Below, in pieces: positions 22,743 through 35,010 of a stretch of DNA of 64,000 bases. The DNA lies in contig OX359192.1 of NCBI GenBank assembly GCA_947172415.1, forward strand, positions 2,792,501 through 2,856,500, given 5' to 3'. This DNA comes from Chondrosia reniformis (Eukaryota > Porifera > Demospongiae > Chondrillida > Chondrillidae). Position numbers and translations under genes: made by a program. Position 1 is the first letter of the stretch. The number at the start of each line of letters is the position of its first letter. A model generated the notes under the pieces. It ran no database searches, was not told the DNA's origin, and saw only the letters and a program-made list of their open reading frames with translations.

Positions 22743-25700
22743 ATGGAACTTTTTAAGGATGGTCAAGTAGATGTTGATGGAGATGCACTTCAAAGTCTCT
22801 TGGCCATGACTGACTACTTCCTGTCTCTTCAACCAAAGCGAATACCGGAAGCTGTACAGTGCTTGATGGCATCCCTGACCTTCAATCCTACAACAAGATT
22901 GAAGGCCCAGATATGCTGTAAACTCGGATCTGTACTCTATCACCACACAGAAAACACTGATGAAGCCATTGAGTACCTCAAGCAGGCTGTATGTCACAAG
23001 ATATTTAAAAGTATACGTGTGTATCACATGCTCTGTCATGGAGGCCTCCATGTTTGGTGTTAATAAACATTTCCTGGATGTATTATTTAGAAATTGCCCA
23101 ACCAGACTTCAGAAGCTACTGATGCCAATTTTGAGGCTCACAGTCTCCTAGCAAAAATATACTGCGAACAGGTATGCCATATAAGGTAGTTTCACAGGTA
23201 CTCTGTAAGGACCTGACATACTGTGTGAAATGACCATGAATGACCAATATAATGCATACAGTGGGTGTGAACCAAGATGGTTTGTTATGCCAACTGCAAG
23301 CCACATCCTAGCTAATCACCAGCTAATGATTAATGATCCTAAAATGGCCTTTGAAATGTGGCCTCCTGTATGTATGTAGCATATCTACTTACTTTTGTAA
23401 TTGTAAGCTTATAGTAGTGTTCTTTGCTGTGAGCATTACAAGGAAGATCACCTGGTACTTGTGTGTGCTTTTACCTTAGAATATCCCACAACAATCTAAA
23501 GTAGTTTTAAAGAGTTTACTGGACCAGTCAGTAAAATATCCATATTGGCATCTTCGACTTCTCTTTCAACTATCAGTAAGTGCTTATCTATGCACAGTTA
23601 AGCTTTAAATAGTTTGCTCCATAAACCTCTTTTTTTAAGTGCAAAGTGTAGCAGTGCTTCATTGTGTAGTTAGTTAAATTGACTCCAAAATATAGATTAG
23701 CTTATTAATCCAATACTGTAATTAGTGCTTTACTCACTGTATGCATTTACTCTTTTATAAATGACCAGAAAATAGTCAAAGAAAATGGGTTTAATGGTTT
23801 AATGGTCCATCATCCTAGCAAAACTGCTTTTATGACAATGTGTGACTTTGATTTCTAGGAAGCTGCATACTGCGAGCATGACTCCCAAAGTGTGGTCGGG
23901 TACCTAGGGAAGGCCGCAGAATTCTCATGTCACATTGGAGCTAGCTACCCTCAGCTTCTCAGTCTGCTCTCACAGGGAACAGTGAGTTTGCTGTCTCCTT
24001 GTGGTTACCAGATATACCTTTATGTTTTGAATTCAAATGGTATATGACTCCTACTGTATTGACTTTTTCAGCATTACCTGATCAGTGGTAAATATTCAGA
24101 AGGAGGTCAGGTACTGAACAGTTGTGGTCAGCTTTTGGAAGGCTACAATGGTCCCAAGAAAGCCATCTTAAAAGTTTTTTACTTAGTAATTCAGGTGACA
24201 CACCTTCTTTGGGCGGGGCAGGTCAGTCAGACTAGTTTCCGTATAATAGTGATGGTCCTTTAGGCATGTACGTGTATATATATAGTTTCAGTATAATAGT
24301 GATGGTCCTTTAGGCATGTATGTATATACATATAGTTTCAGTATAATAGTCAGGAATTAATTCAGGGGGACAAGGTGGGGCATTTCCTCCTTGCTAAAGA
24401 ATTGCCCCCCCCCCTGAATTTAGGACTATTTTATCAAGGTATGACACAACCCCTGCAAAAATTTTATTTTGCCCCCTTACAAAAAATTCTGGATGAGCAC
24501 CTGATAGTGGTGGTCCTTTGGGGATGTACGTACCTATATATGTACATAATATAATCCTCTCTTTATGCTAGTTATGTGAATATTTACACAGGTTAAGTCG
24601 GCAAAGCCACACTTGAGGCAGCTACAGCATTGTTTCAAAGAAGTCAGCAATGAACAGCATTCTTGTAAGTTATTTTATATGTATGTATGTATGTTTGTGT
24701 GAACTTTGACCCTAATTGCCACCAACTGCTGTCTATAACTCAGCGTCCATAGAATTTTTAAAATCATTTAAAGAAAGTATGAAAACATTTAGTAACTGTA
24801 TTTGGTTTTACCATGGTCTCTCATCAGTTATTGCCCCGAGTTGTTAATGATATTCATTGGCTGTCTGAAGGTGGCATGGATGTGATGATGAACACAATCA
24901 TGCGTGTCATATGAGGTGGAGAGGAACATTTGTTCCTTTCTCTTTCAGTGATTTAGCTTGGTCTCTGATCCAAACCACATTTCAGCCAGTTCATCATGAA
25001 ATTCACGAGATTTTGAATTAAATGTGTGTGACATATGGTTGGTGTGTTATGTAGTGCAACACAACCTCACTCTCACAGTGGATGACTTTAATTGGCTATC
25101 TAAAGATGAAATATGCATTCTCATCTATCTAGTAAGATTATTATTAGATTTTATTCATTGAATAAAGTCTGCATGTAAACATATATCTTCAATACATATA
25201 TACTTAGATATGTATGATGTATAACTTGCAAGCTGGGAACATGGACAAAGTCCTGAGTTATAGTGAAAAGGCCCTTGCTCTCATTGGCAGCCAAAACCAG
25301 TTGGATCAGTGTAGATCAACTCCGAGCAAGGTGGTTGGGTGTACTATGGTTGACATCCTCAAGAGCCACATTCTGGAACACATTGTTGCCGCTAAATTGA
25401 TTGAAGGAAAATATGTAGAATCTGCAAAGTTGGTAAGTACCTCTAAAGCTGCCATGACAAACAGTTCTCTCATTCACCTGTACCTATGGCACAACAAGTA
25501 TGTACAAATGATTAATTGGAATTAGATAACATGATTGAAGCATTGCTGTAAAAATAATAGCTAAGTCTAAGTGACAGACCAGTAGTGGCTTTGTCCATTG
25601 GCTGCTCCCAATGATTGCTTCTTTGATGTTTCTCATGAAGAGTAGTTTGATGATTCAACAGTTGTAGTTTGGTTATCAGAGGTGATTCTTAGACTTACAC

Positions 25701-28700
25701 ATCTATCCCCTGTAAAGCTGTAAAGCTGTATCACACCTTAAGCCCATGGAGTGCTAAAGCCGACAATATTGGTAATCCAAAATTGATCTTTGAGCATTGA
25801 TCTTCAAAGTTCAACCTGCTGATTAAGCCATTCTGGAGAATACCATTATAGTCCTAGATATTAGGTGTAGAATTAGCAGCTGAAGATATTGCAGACTTGG
25901 TGCTAGAACCAGAATTCCTTGTCAGAGACAAAACTACATTTAAGGTACACTTGCCATCTGAAGATAGATAGTGTTTCAGGCTATGGTTATAGTTTTTTGT
26001 ACAGCAGCTATCTGATAGCATCACATACTTCAAATGAGAGGTCGCCCTATGATTTCAATTCTTGAGAACCTCTTGAGGATCATCATTTTAGCATTCGAGC
26101 TATTGCTAGCATTTTTGGTATCTCAGCACCTCCTTTAGTAATATTTCTCAAAATGGACTGGATAGTGTTACCCATCATTTTATTCTTGCTTGTCCTTAAT
26201 CAGGACAGAGGTCTGTCGGAGATGGATGTTTGAGGGGATTTGTTCCTAAGGTCCAACAGGAAGGGCTAGGCCAATCCTCTCTAAAGTTGACCTGAGAGGT
26301 ATTCACAATCAATAGAGGTACAGTTCTTTACAGAAGGGATGCAGAGTACGTCCAATAGGACAGGGGCAAACGTGTTCCAACCAGTAGGTCAGATCTTTTT
26401 GCTTTGGGAGATTGTCTACATATCACAGGCCTTCCATCTCAGAGGAGCTGATGGGGACTGTCCCCTAGCCCAGCTACCAGAAGGCATTCCCTTTCAGAGG
26501 AGCTGATGGGGACTGTCCCCTAGCCCAGCTACCAGAAGGCATTCCCTCTTAGAGGAGCTGATGGGGACTGTCCCCTAGCCCAGCTACCAGAAAGCCTTCC
26601 CTCTCAGAGGAGCTGATGGGGACTGTCCCCTAGCCCAGCTACCAGAAAGCCTTCCCTCTCAGAGGAGCTGATGGGGACTGTCCCCTAGCCCAGCTACCAG
26701 AAAGCCTTCCCTCTCAGAGGAGCTGATGGGGACTGTCCCCTAGCCCAGCTACCAGAAGGCATTCCCTTTCAGAGGAGCTGATGGGGACTGTCCCCTAGCC
26801 CAGCTACCAGACTTTGGTGGCATACCTGTTATTTAAGGAGACAGTCTTCATTGTCCATCCATTTACCATGGATATCTCACTTGCTTTTTATTGAGGGCTT
26901 GAAATTGCACTTTTTCTTGGATGTAATTGTATCACTTAGTTACCCCTTCCCCTGTAACCAAGCTGTTCACAATTGAAACATGTAGTTGCCACTTCATGGA
27001 TACTACTATGCTGCACTTGTCTCATTTGATCACTCAATGTAGAATCTTTAGTTCTAGTCACAACACTCCTTCCTCAGGTAAAGCTCACCCAATGCTTTTC
27101 TATGTTGCTGGGTACTTGAAGGTGATATCTGTCCCCAAGGACCAGTTCACACACTCAGAAGTGCACTGTACATATGCGTATATGGTATTTATAGTTCATT
27201 GACACATATTATATATATGATATTTTCTGTAACCAGGAGTCCTTGGTAGGATTCTCAGTGGCTGGCTTTATTTATATTTCACAATAATTATTAATAGTTG
27301 TGGTTTGGTTATCACTTGAATTATTTTCCTTTTCTGTTTGTATATCTCTGGTATTAGTTGAAAGAAGTGATGAGCCTCAGTCAAGGCAATCCAAAGTTGG
27401 GACACTCACAGAGAGCCATGATACATCTACTGCTGGTAACTTGATAGTTTCACTTGAAGATATTGTACTATATAGGCAGATATATGAAGTGATAAGGCGT
27501 TTTTGTTGCGTTCATAATGAGTATACTAATTTATTGAGACTCAGCAACAATTGTATTTTAAAATAAATTGAACGTTTCGACCCGGAGGTCTTCATCAGCA
27601 TAATTGCTGAGTGTCAATAAATCAGGATATATGGGCAGATATATCTGCAATAACTGTGTTTTAGTGATTTGACTGGTTAGAGAACTCACTGCCAATTTAG
27701 GAACCATATTATTGTTTGAAAGTACATACAACTGATTTTGTCAATATTACATACAAATGCACAGCCAAAATAGACTGTGCCAAATCCACGTCGTCCTCAA
27801 CAAGATAGTGTGGACTGACATAAGAGTGTTACCATATTTATATTTGTTGTTCATGCAACAGAGGATACGGTTTAAGATGGCTCAAATGAGATAAAAGATT
27901 AATCATGATGCTTGTAGTAGACAGTGTCAGTTTTCACCATGCATATACGTTCGTATGTGATTTATATGTAATTAAACTATATCTGCATCCTTCTAGGGAT
28001 TCTATGCTTACCACACAGATAGCCTGGACCAGGCCATCAGTCAGCTAACACTTGCCCTGCAGCACACTATCCTACCAGAGCTGAGAATGTACATTTCTCT
28101 CAATCTAGCACTGGCTTACTTCAGAAAAGGTCCAGAGAAGGAGAGTGAGGTACGTATATACCTATATGGTACTGCTTTCCTGTTTCACCCTTATGCATCC
28201 CAAAGTGGCAGAAGTTGTGTTGAGGTGGTTTAACAATAAGGTGAAACCTGCCTAATGCGGTCAGCTAAACTTGGCCTTATTAGAGAGGTGGCTGCATGAG
28301 AGAAAGCCTTATGTATAAGCCCATTATTAATATGATTTTCATCAGGACTTTAAGGGTTGAGTGTAATCCAGAGGTGAGTGTTTGAACAGGGTTTACTGTG
28401 TGTACTTTTTAGTGTATTTAGTGACAACTTATTGCCGACCTTATGGTTTATAGAATTACCAATTTATCATAAATGCATACACTTCCTAATGGTGTATAAT
28501 ATCCTCCTGTGTAATGTAAATACGTATAGCATGCTTTCATTAATTGTTTACAACAATGAAACACAATTGAAATGTAATATATGTATACATTGAAATATTG
28601 ATCCTTTTGGTGTACAAAAAGTAGCTGGATTTCAGCTTAGAACATTTTTAATGTGTTGGAGCAGGTTACCTAGGAATATACTGAATTGTGTGAGCCCGAG

Positions 28701-31700
28701 GCAGAGTCATGTGACTCCACCTCCTAAATAATCATAATTAATTGTAAAACGTTTTTAGGAGAAAGTTTGGCAAAGGATTGTTACAGTTAAGGCCTGGAAA
28801 TCATATTCCTAAATGTATATTATTGACTATCAACGGAACCGCTCACAAATATCCTACGTATATAATAATATTGAACAAAAAGCCAATTTCAGAGGTCTTC
28901 AAAGTTTCAGCTAACTGTTTTAAGAATGTGATTAAAGACGCAAAATTTCACAACTGAAAGGTTGATGCTGATGCAATATGATAATTCCATGTAGTAAGGC
29001 CAAGAGGAAGCATGCAAAGAAACATTTAGGAATTTTGCAACTTCACTGATTCAGGCTCACTTTATGACAACATGTCACATGACCTGTATGTATGGCTCCA
29101 CCTCCCACCCACATGATATAGATTATTCCTTGGTAACCTGGCCTACTTAATGTACTTTAAGCCGACATCCAGCTACTTCACACACCAAAAAGTATACTCA
29201 AGGTAAGGAGCACTGTATTGCTATCAACTTGTGGATTTGAGTTGAATACATTCATATCTTCCTCCTTTCAGTATATATGTACGTATGTTCTTCAACCTTT
29301 GTAGTTGACAGCCTTGATAAAGACAATGCTACCAGCAGATGCATGCAATCCAGTGTAAGTAAGAACCTTTATATTAGAGTTATACAGTAACTGTTATAAA
29401 ATGAGCATTGTACATATGTACGTATGTATGTCATCAAGATCTATTTCTGAATTTGGCTTCAAGGTCATATTAGGGTAGCATTGGTACTGTCCTGTTATGC
29501 AGTTCTGCTTAATTTGCTTTGATGTCTGAAACTGGAGTTGTTAATGATATTCATTGGCTGTCTGAAGGTGGCATGGATGTGATGATGAACACAATCATGC
29601 GTGTCATATGAGGTGGAGAGGAACATTTGCTCCTTTCTCTTTCAGTGATTTAGCTTGGTCTCTGATCCAAACCACATTTCAGCCAGTTCATCATGAAATT
29701 TATAAGATTTTGAATCATAACAGGTTGTTACCTAATGCTATTAGTAGTTTGTAGAGTGTAATAAGTAATGGAAATAGACTACGTAGGCAGGTCATTAATC
29801 TTATTTGTTGGATATTATTGGAGATTGATTAGTGTGTCTGTACATGGATAATGTTAAGAAGGCTTAGAGTGCCCAGAGGCAGTGTAAGCAGTGCCTAGGT
29901 CATTGCTGTCAGACTCCAGCAACTGCTTCATGCTTCTCTTTTGTGATTTTAGAACACAATGATTTAGCTACTTGGTTAATATAAATTCACTCACACTAAT
30001 TTTCATGTATCCTCATGGGATAATAGCACCTTGTATTATCTTCTTCTGCAAAGGTGGAAACAAGAGTATCTAGAATTACATACATGGGACAGTGGTACGT
30101 ATAATTAAATAAGTTAGCACCAATTTATTAGTTAATGTTCAAAGATGTTGCAAATGTTATTCGTTTGTTACTACATTTGCATTTTACAGTTTAGTTTTCA
30201 GAAATGTTAATGTTAATGGCAGAAGACCATTTAAAAGTTAATACGTAGCTATCAATTTTAGGTTTTTTATCTTAAAGGTATACCAGAAAGTACAGTAGTA
30301 CTCTCTAAGTAGGTCGGTTTCAAAGGCATCGTAACCTAACCTTATGCAAGCTTCAGTAATAGCTCCTACGAGTGACTGGTTCATTTCGTCCTGATCCAGT
30401 CATAGAGGAAAGACGGGAAAGACGAATCGATTTGTGTATTGATTAATTGGTTGTGGGTGAACTTCAAAGAATTAGTTATTCATAAATGTCCCTACGGTTG
30501 AGGGACATCAGTAACAGAAACAGTTGTATATAGCCCAGACCCTATTCCCCCTTCCGGTTAGGAAGCCATTAAGGTAAAGGGTCTGGCTATGCAAGACTAA
30601 CCTCGGCTATGCAAGACTAACCTCGCCTATCCATAGTTTTCCAGATGTGCTATACATTGTTCCCACCCCTACTTCTAACTCTTTTTTTAAATGTTTTACC
30701 AGTGATGAATGTTAAACATTAAATGGTAGAGGGTGTCTAGTACAATAAGTGGGCTGTATGGGTCATTGTGGGTGTGATGTGTGTGTGATATGGGTGTTAT
30801 TGTGGAGTATGATTTTCTATTGTTTTTCACAGTACATGTGTTACTTTGTGAATTGTCACTTTGTGTGTCCTCCTATTCAATCATATTGACTTGCCAAGCA
30901 TTTCTCTCTTAATGCAGTTGTCATGGTTTGAGAGCTGCATTGTTTTATGTGAAAGGATTACATGCCTATGTGAATATGAAAATTAATGATGCTAAGTAAG
31001 TTATAGGGCTACAGTGAAACTCTGCGATTATGAGATGTCCAGGGAACTAAGATATTTAGTTTTAGTTTCAGAATATCTAGTTTCTAAAATAGTGTTTATG
31101 GTATATCTACAGTGATATTTAATTGTTTACATTGGGTTTTGTGGTCCTCAATTGTTAGGTGCATGCCCCCTTGCCTCAGTACCATATATTGAATTATTTC
31201 AAGGGAGATAAACACACAAATGTCATGGTTTGTAGTTATCAGTGAAAGGTTTTCCATGTTTGGGGTCATAGCATCCCTGGTTGGGATTGACCAAAGTACT
31301 CTTTCTCCACAAAATCCTTTTAACCAAGTTATTTTGCAAATATTTTCTGCCTCAAAAAATACTCAATATATGGTATTACTGTAGTGTAGACTGCAAGTGT
31401 AGTTTGGAAATGACTTGTTTCCTCTCTGTTAGGTATTGGCTTCGTGAGTCCCTAGTACTAGCTAACTCGAATGACCTCAACAAGCTGACAGCGTGTGCTC
31501 TAGTTTTGCTAGGTCATATTTACCTCTCACTTGGAAATAAAACAGTTAGTTTGTATAACCAGTGTGTCAACTTTTCTGTTGAGCATACATGCAGTCACTT
31601 AATCCTACCCGAATGTATTTCCTTGTCATCTGTAGGAGACTATGAATATGGTAAATACGAGCTTACAGTTGGCTGAAAAAATGCCTGATGCTGTTCTGAA

Positions 31701-33163
31701 GTCTTGGACTACATCTGTTTTGTGTTCCTTAGAGCAAGCAAATGGCATAAAGTCAGATCAGACTGTTTTAAAGGAGCAGACCTACCGAATGGAACTGGAA
31801 GAAGGTATGGTTATAAGCTAAGGTCACTGTATGCAATTTTATGATAAACATGATACACTTTGTGTAGCAAAAGCAGCAGCTAGGAGTAGTGAAAACCACA
31901 AGATGATTGAGGTAGGTATCAATTCAGTTGTGGTTAAGTGTAACCTACCACCTTTAGCCTGCTCATAATAGCTACTTGTTTATCTATCTGTGATCTATTT
32001 AGTGGACAGTCAGTGAATGGATCATTCCCAAAGTTGATGGCAAAGAGTTGTCTCCCATTAGAACATGTTTTGGCCCTGTTGCACCACAGACTACTCCTCC
32101 TGAGAAGGCAATTCCATTTGAGCTTCCTAGGTCAACCCCAAGACTACCATCACCCACAAGGCCATGCTCTTCTTTAAAGGAATCTTTGCCTTTATCTGCT
32201 AGCTTCACTCAGGAAAGTCTTTTAGCTGGGACTAGTGGAATGACTGATGTTGCAATCACCAGTAATTCCAGTACCTCATTTTACAACAATGATCCTCCTC
32301 ATCCCAAAGCTACAGGGTTGAGCCAGGTTTTTCACATTCCCAAAGAACAGCGAACAGAGAGTCCTAAGTTATCTCAGTTCCCAAGCAGTTTGAATCAGGA
32401 ACCTGAAAGATCAGAACATGCTGAAAGTCTAAAGAAGTATCGTCCTTCCGTTCAGGTCTCTCCATTTCCTTCTCTAATGGCATCAGTCCAGCCCCATTCA
32501 GATCAAGGTGCTGCAGGAGGTGTTCAAAGTATGCCTACCCAACTTGTTTATGGGCATACCAATTCAGGAGAGTCCTCACCAAACTATAAAACTAAACAGC
32601 AACAGTACAGGTCATCCCCAAAATTGTCTCATCAACAGTATATTCAACCTGTTCAAATGCAACCACTTCAGATGAGACAGTCCAGCCAACCACAGCCTGT
32701 CATTAATCAACACCACCCACCACCACTGCAGCATGTGCACCAGCCCCAGCAACAGTCTCAGATACTGTATAATTGGCCAGTCCAATCCCAACAGACCTCA
32801 ACTGCCATGCCCTCGCAAGTCGCACCCCCTCCTAGCTACCAAGGCATCCAAGTTGACAGGCAGATGCAGCAGCAACTTTGGGCACAACAACAAGTGCTTC
32901 AACAGCATCAGCAGCAAATGTTTGGCCATATGTCTGCCACACCATCTCTTGTGCCCGGGGGAGCCACACATCATAGCCCTCCTCAGCAACCACTGGTCAT
33001 GGGTGTTGCTCAATCTCCTCAGCAGTTCATTCAGAGGTATCCAAGTCAGACCTTTTTGAACATGGCTCAAATGCCAAGCAATCCGTACCACAATCAACAA
33101 TTAAGTCTGCATGGTAGTACACTGTTTCACCCAAGCCATCCCAACACCAGTAAACCGTCTTGA
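22743..33163 (+). CDS. MAU2: MAU2/SCC4 cohesin loader subunit with long Q/P-rich C-terminal tail
   Basis: MAU2 partners NIPBL to load cohesin on chromatin. Exons by eye: 22743-22988, 23091-23171, about 23479-23575, 23861-23981, 24072-24195, 24593-24664, about 25055-25131, 25207-25434, 27997-28149, 29306-29356, 30916-30995, 31432-31545, 31635-31804, 31867-31911 and 32002-33163. The TPR superhelix shows family landmarks: LGSVLYHHTENTDEA, YPYWHLRLLFQLS, VKSAKPHLRQLQHC, SHILEHIV, GLRAALFYVKGLHAY and NDLNKLTACALVLLGHIY. The vertebrate protein ends soon after its WTDGPPP motif; here WTVSEWIIPK is followed by about 375 more residues rich in Ser, Pro, Gln and His (many QQ runs). About 30 residues expected between exons 8 and 9 are missing, so a short exon may be overlooked. 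Predicted length is about 930 aa. A polyadenylation signal AATAAA lies at 33361. Confidence 0.9.
24230..24350. repeat. Short tandem repeat in a MAU2 intron
   Basis: About 2.5 copies of a roughly 55-bp unit, GTTTC.GTATAATAGTGATG then GTCCTTTAGGCATGTA and an AT-rich tail. It lies in the intron before the VKSAKPHLRQ exon. Confidence 0.7.
24836..25022. repeat. Dispersed repeat, copy 1 of 2 in MAU2 introns
   Basis: A 180-bp stretch beginning GTTGTTAATGATATTCATTG and running through CATGAAATT.A is nearly identical to 29535-29717. In the plus frame it reads VNDIHWLSEGGMDVMMNTIM before a stop, so it may be a piece of a transposon ORF. I do not recognise the family. Confidence 0.8.
26440..26815. repeat. 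55-bp tandem repeat, about 7 units, in a MAU2 intron
   Basis: The unit is TCAGAGGAGCTGATGGGGAC, TGTCCCCTAGCCCAGCTACC, AGAAAGCCTTCCCTC. Unit starts are spaced at 55 bp (GCTGATGGGG at 26447, 26502, 26557, 26612, 26667, 26722, 26777). Each unit contains a small hairpin (GGGGAC-TGTCCCC). It lies in the intron between the SHILEHIV and YAYHTDSL exons. Confidence 0.95.
27539..27612 (-). ncRNA. Hammerhead-like ribozyme core in a MAU2 intron
   Basis: On the minus strand CTGATGA (27592-27598) is followed by A, a perfect GACC-TCCG-GGTC hairpin and GAAAC (27574-27578). The whole is flanked by ACTCAGCAA and TTGCTGAGT, which pair as an outer stem I. Stem III would be formed by the AT-rich segment (CAATT/AATTG) and is imperfect. 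An extra A between CUGAUGA and stem II departs from the textbook core. It is antisense to MAU2. A degenerate relative is at 9542-9566. Confidence 0.45.
29535..29717. repeat. Dispersed repeat, copy 2 of 2 in MAU2 introns
   Basis: Nearly identical to 24836-25022. The copies part abruptly at both ends (about GTTGTTAATG and GATTTTGAAT), as expected for two insertions of one element or a local duplication. Confidence 0.8.
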
Positions 33164-35010
33164 TGCATTTTCATTCATTTTCTTAATTTAAGAAGTTATA
33201 GAATTTGTTTACTCTTAGTATTTCATTTCCAACGTATGTAATTAATTTGTCACTTTCACCTAATTTTGAACAGTTGGTAATGTGACATAGTCAGTTGACA
33301 GTTGTCAGTAAGGTTGGACTTTAATGGCTTCAAGCATAGCACATAAAATCAAATGAATATAATAAAAAATGGCTACCATGTGCATCTCCTATGTGTTAAT
33401 GTACATATTTGCTTGAACAATTCTGACAATGACATGTGTGCATGATTTTGGGTATTGCCTCAACATATATGCCACATGCATTTTAAAATGATAATTGAAA
33501 ATTAATTTGTTACCTTTTTATGTATATGGTATGTGTGATGATACCATTCAGGGGGTGTGGCTACAATGAGTGAATGGGAAATGAGTTTCTATATTTGGAA
33601 AGATGGTCATGTGACCACACACTTACTTTTAATTTGATTGGTCAACATAACTATGGCATGTCAATTGTATAAATATACAGAAAGCCTGTATAATCTTTCA
33701 GTATGCTGGTGGAAGGGTGGAGTTTGATGGAAATGTGTTGCCCTTTATGTGTTGTGGTTAACAATGTCTGGCTGAAACTCCTCTTATCTCTGAGCTGTTT
33801 TAAGAAAAGTATCATAAAAGTATCAAAGCATTATTCAGACTAACCATTGACTAAAAGATAGAAGGACAAGGTTGAAAAGGTAATATTTATTCAGATTTGG
33901 CAGTTTCGTGATTAGATTTAGAGTGGGTACCTGAAAATGGCCGAGTCTAGTCGTGGCTATCATGAAGGATGGCTTACTTTGTACGTTTTTATGACGGCAT
34001 GTTTATTTTAATCATTGGTTTGGCGCTTTATATTATATTGCGCTTAAAGTACCTACCAAGTCGTTGAAGAGTGTCCACTTTCCCGCCAGCTGGATTGGGC
34101 CAGAAACTCGGCTTCCGGAGAACCAAAAGCGTCGATAGATAATAACAACAGGTTAGTAGGTTAAAACCAACGTTTGACAGTTTGTATAGATTAAAAATTC
34201 ATAACTTTACTGAGCACTTGAAATTTTACAATTGAATGTCTTTACAATATGAGAGAATCAATCAAATCTTCCGCGTGGACGACCATTTAACTCTGCCGTA
34301 CTTCTGATGGGTCTATTTTCAGTAGTTCTGATTCCATGCATCCATCCATGAGTTCATAACTCCTGAAAGTTCCAATAGCTGGTGGCATTATAATTAAAAC
34401 AGGTGTACAATTCATTGCCCATGTTTTCAACAACTAGCTGGCAAGTGGCCAAATTGTTTTATAGCATTTGTTGACAACTGGAAGCACTTTAGCATTTGTA
34501 TAAATGAAAAGGGTTGCAGGATGTGTAGGCTGGTTGTTTTGGATGAAATATCTATTTCATGCCTGTTGTACATATATACCTGTGAATGTAAGTAGAAACT
34601 TGTGTCTAGTCTAGTCCTAGCATGTAATGTGTGAGAATGTATGAACATTTTAGAGGGTAAGCCTGTGTCGTAGCTGTGGAACAGGTTTACGTATAGACAG
34701 ATGAATGGGCATTTTCAGGAACTCGAGTACAATTTATGGCTACTTCTCAGCTTACAGTGTTTTACCTGTAGTACTATTTTTGCGTCCCTGTGCAGAGTGA
34801 CTTGTCTTTGACAGCCAGGGTAGTAGCCTATCATTAGAGTAGTAGGCTAGCTATATCCATATATGGTTGATAAATCCATGATTGATGATGTCATTTGTCA
34901 TCATAGAATGTGCTCTAATTTGTGGTTTCTTAACATTGTGAATATGGGGTAATTCCTTTAATTTAGAAATATAATTGCAATTACAGTTTTTCCTTTTTTA
35001 AATTAGAACA
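33164..35010. other. MAU2 3' UTR and upstream region of the p66-like gene
   Basis: The left part holds the MAU2 3' UTR with AATAAA at 33361. A GC-richer stretch near 34075-34150 (CCCGCCAGCTGG, CTTCCGGAGAACC, an ETS-like CTTCCGG) followed by AACAACAG|GTTAGT looks like the promoter and a non-coding first exon of the p66-like gene. Its coding start at 35011 comes just after an acceptor (AAATTAG at about 35001-35007). The rest shows no gene. Confidence 0.5.

Noticed and set aside
24815..24845. CTGATGAGAGACCATGGTAAAAC on the minus strand as a hammerhead
   Set aside because: The GAAA box is AAAA, the stem is a plain ACCATGGT palindrome and no outer stem pairs; probably chance.
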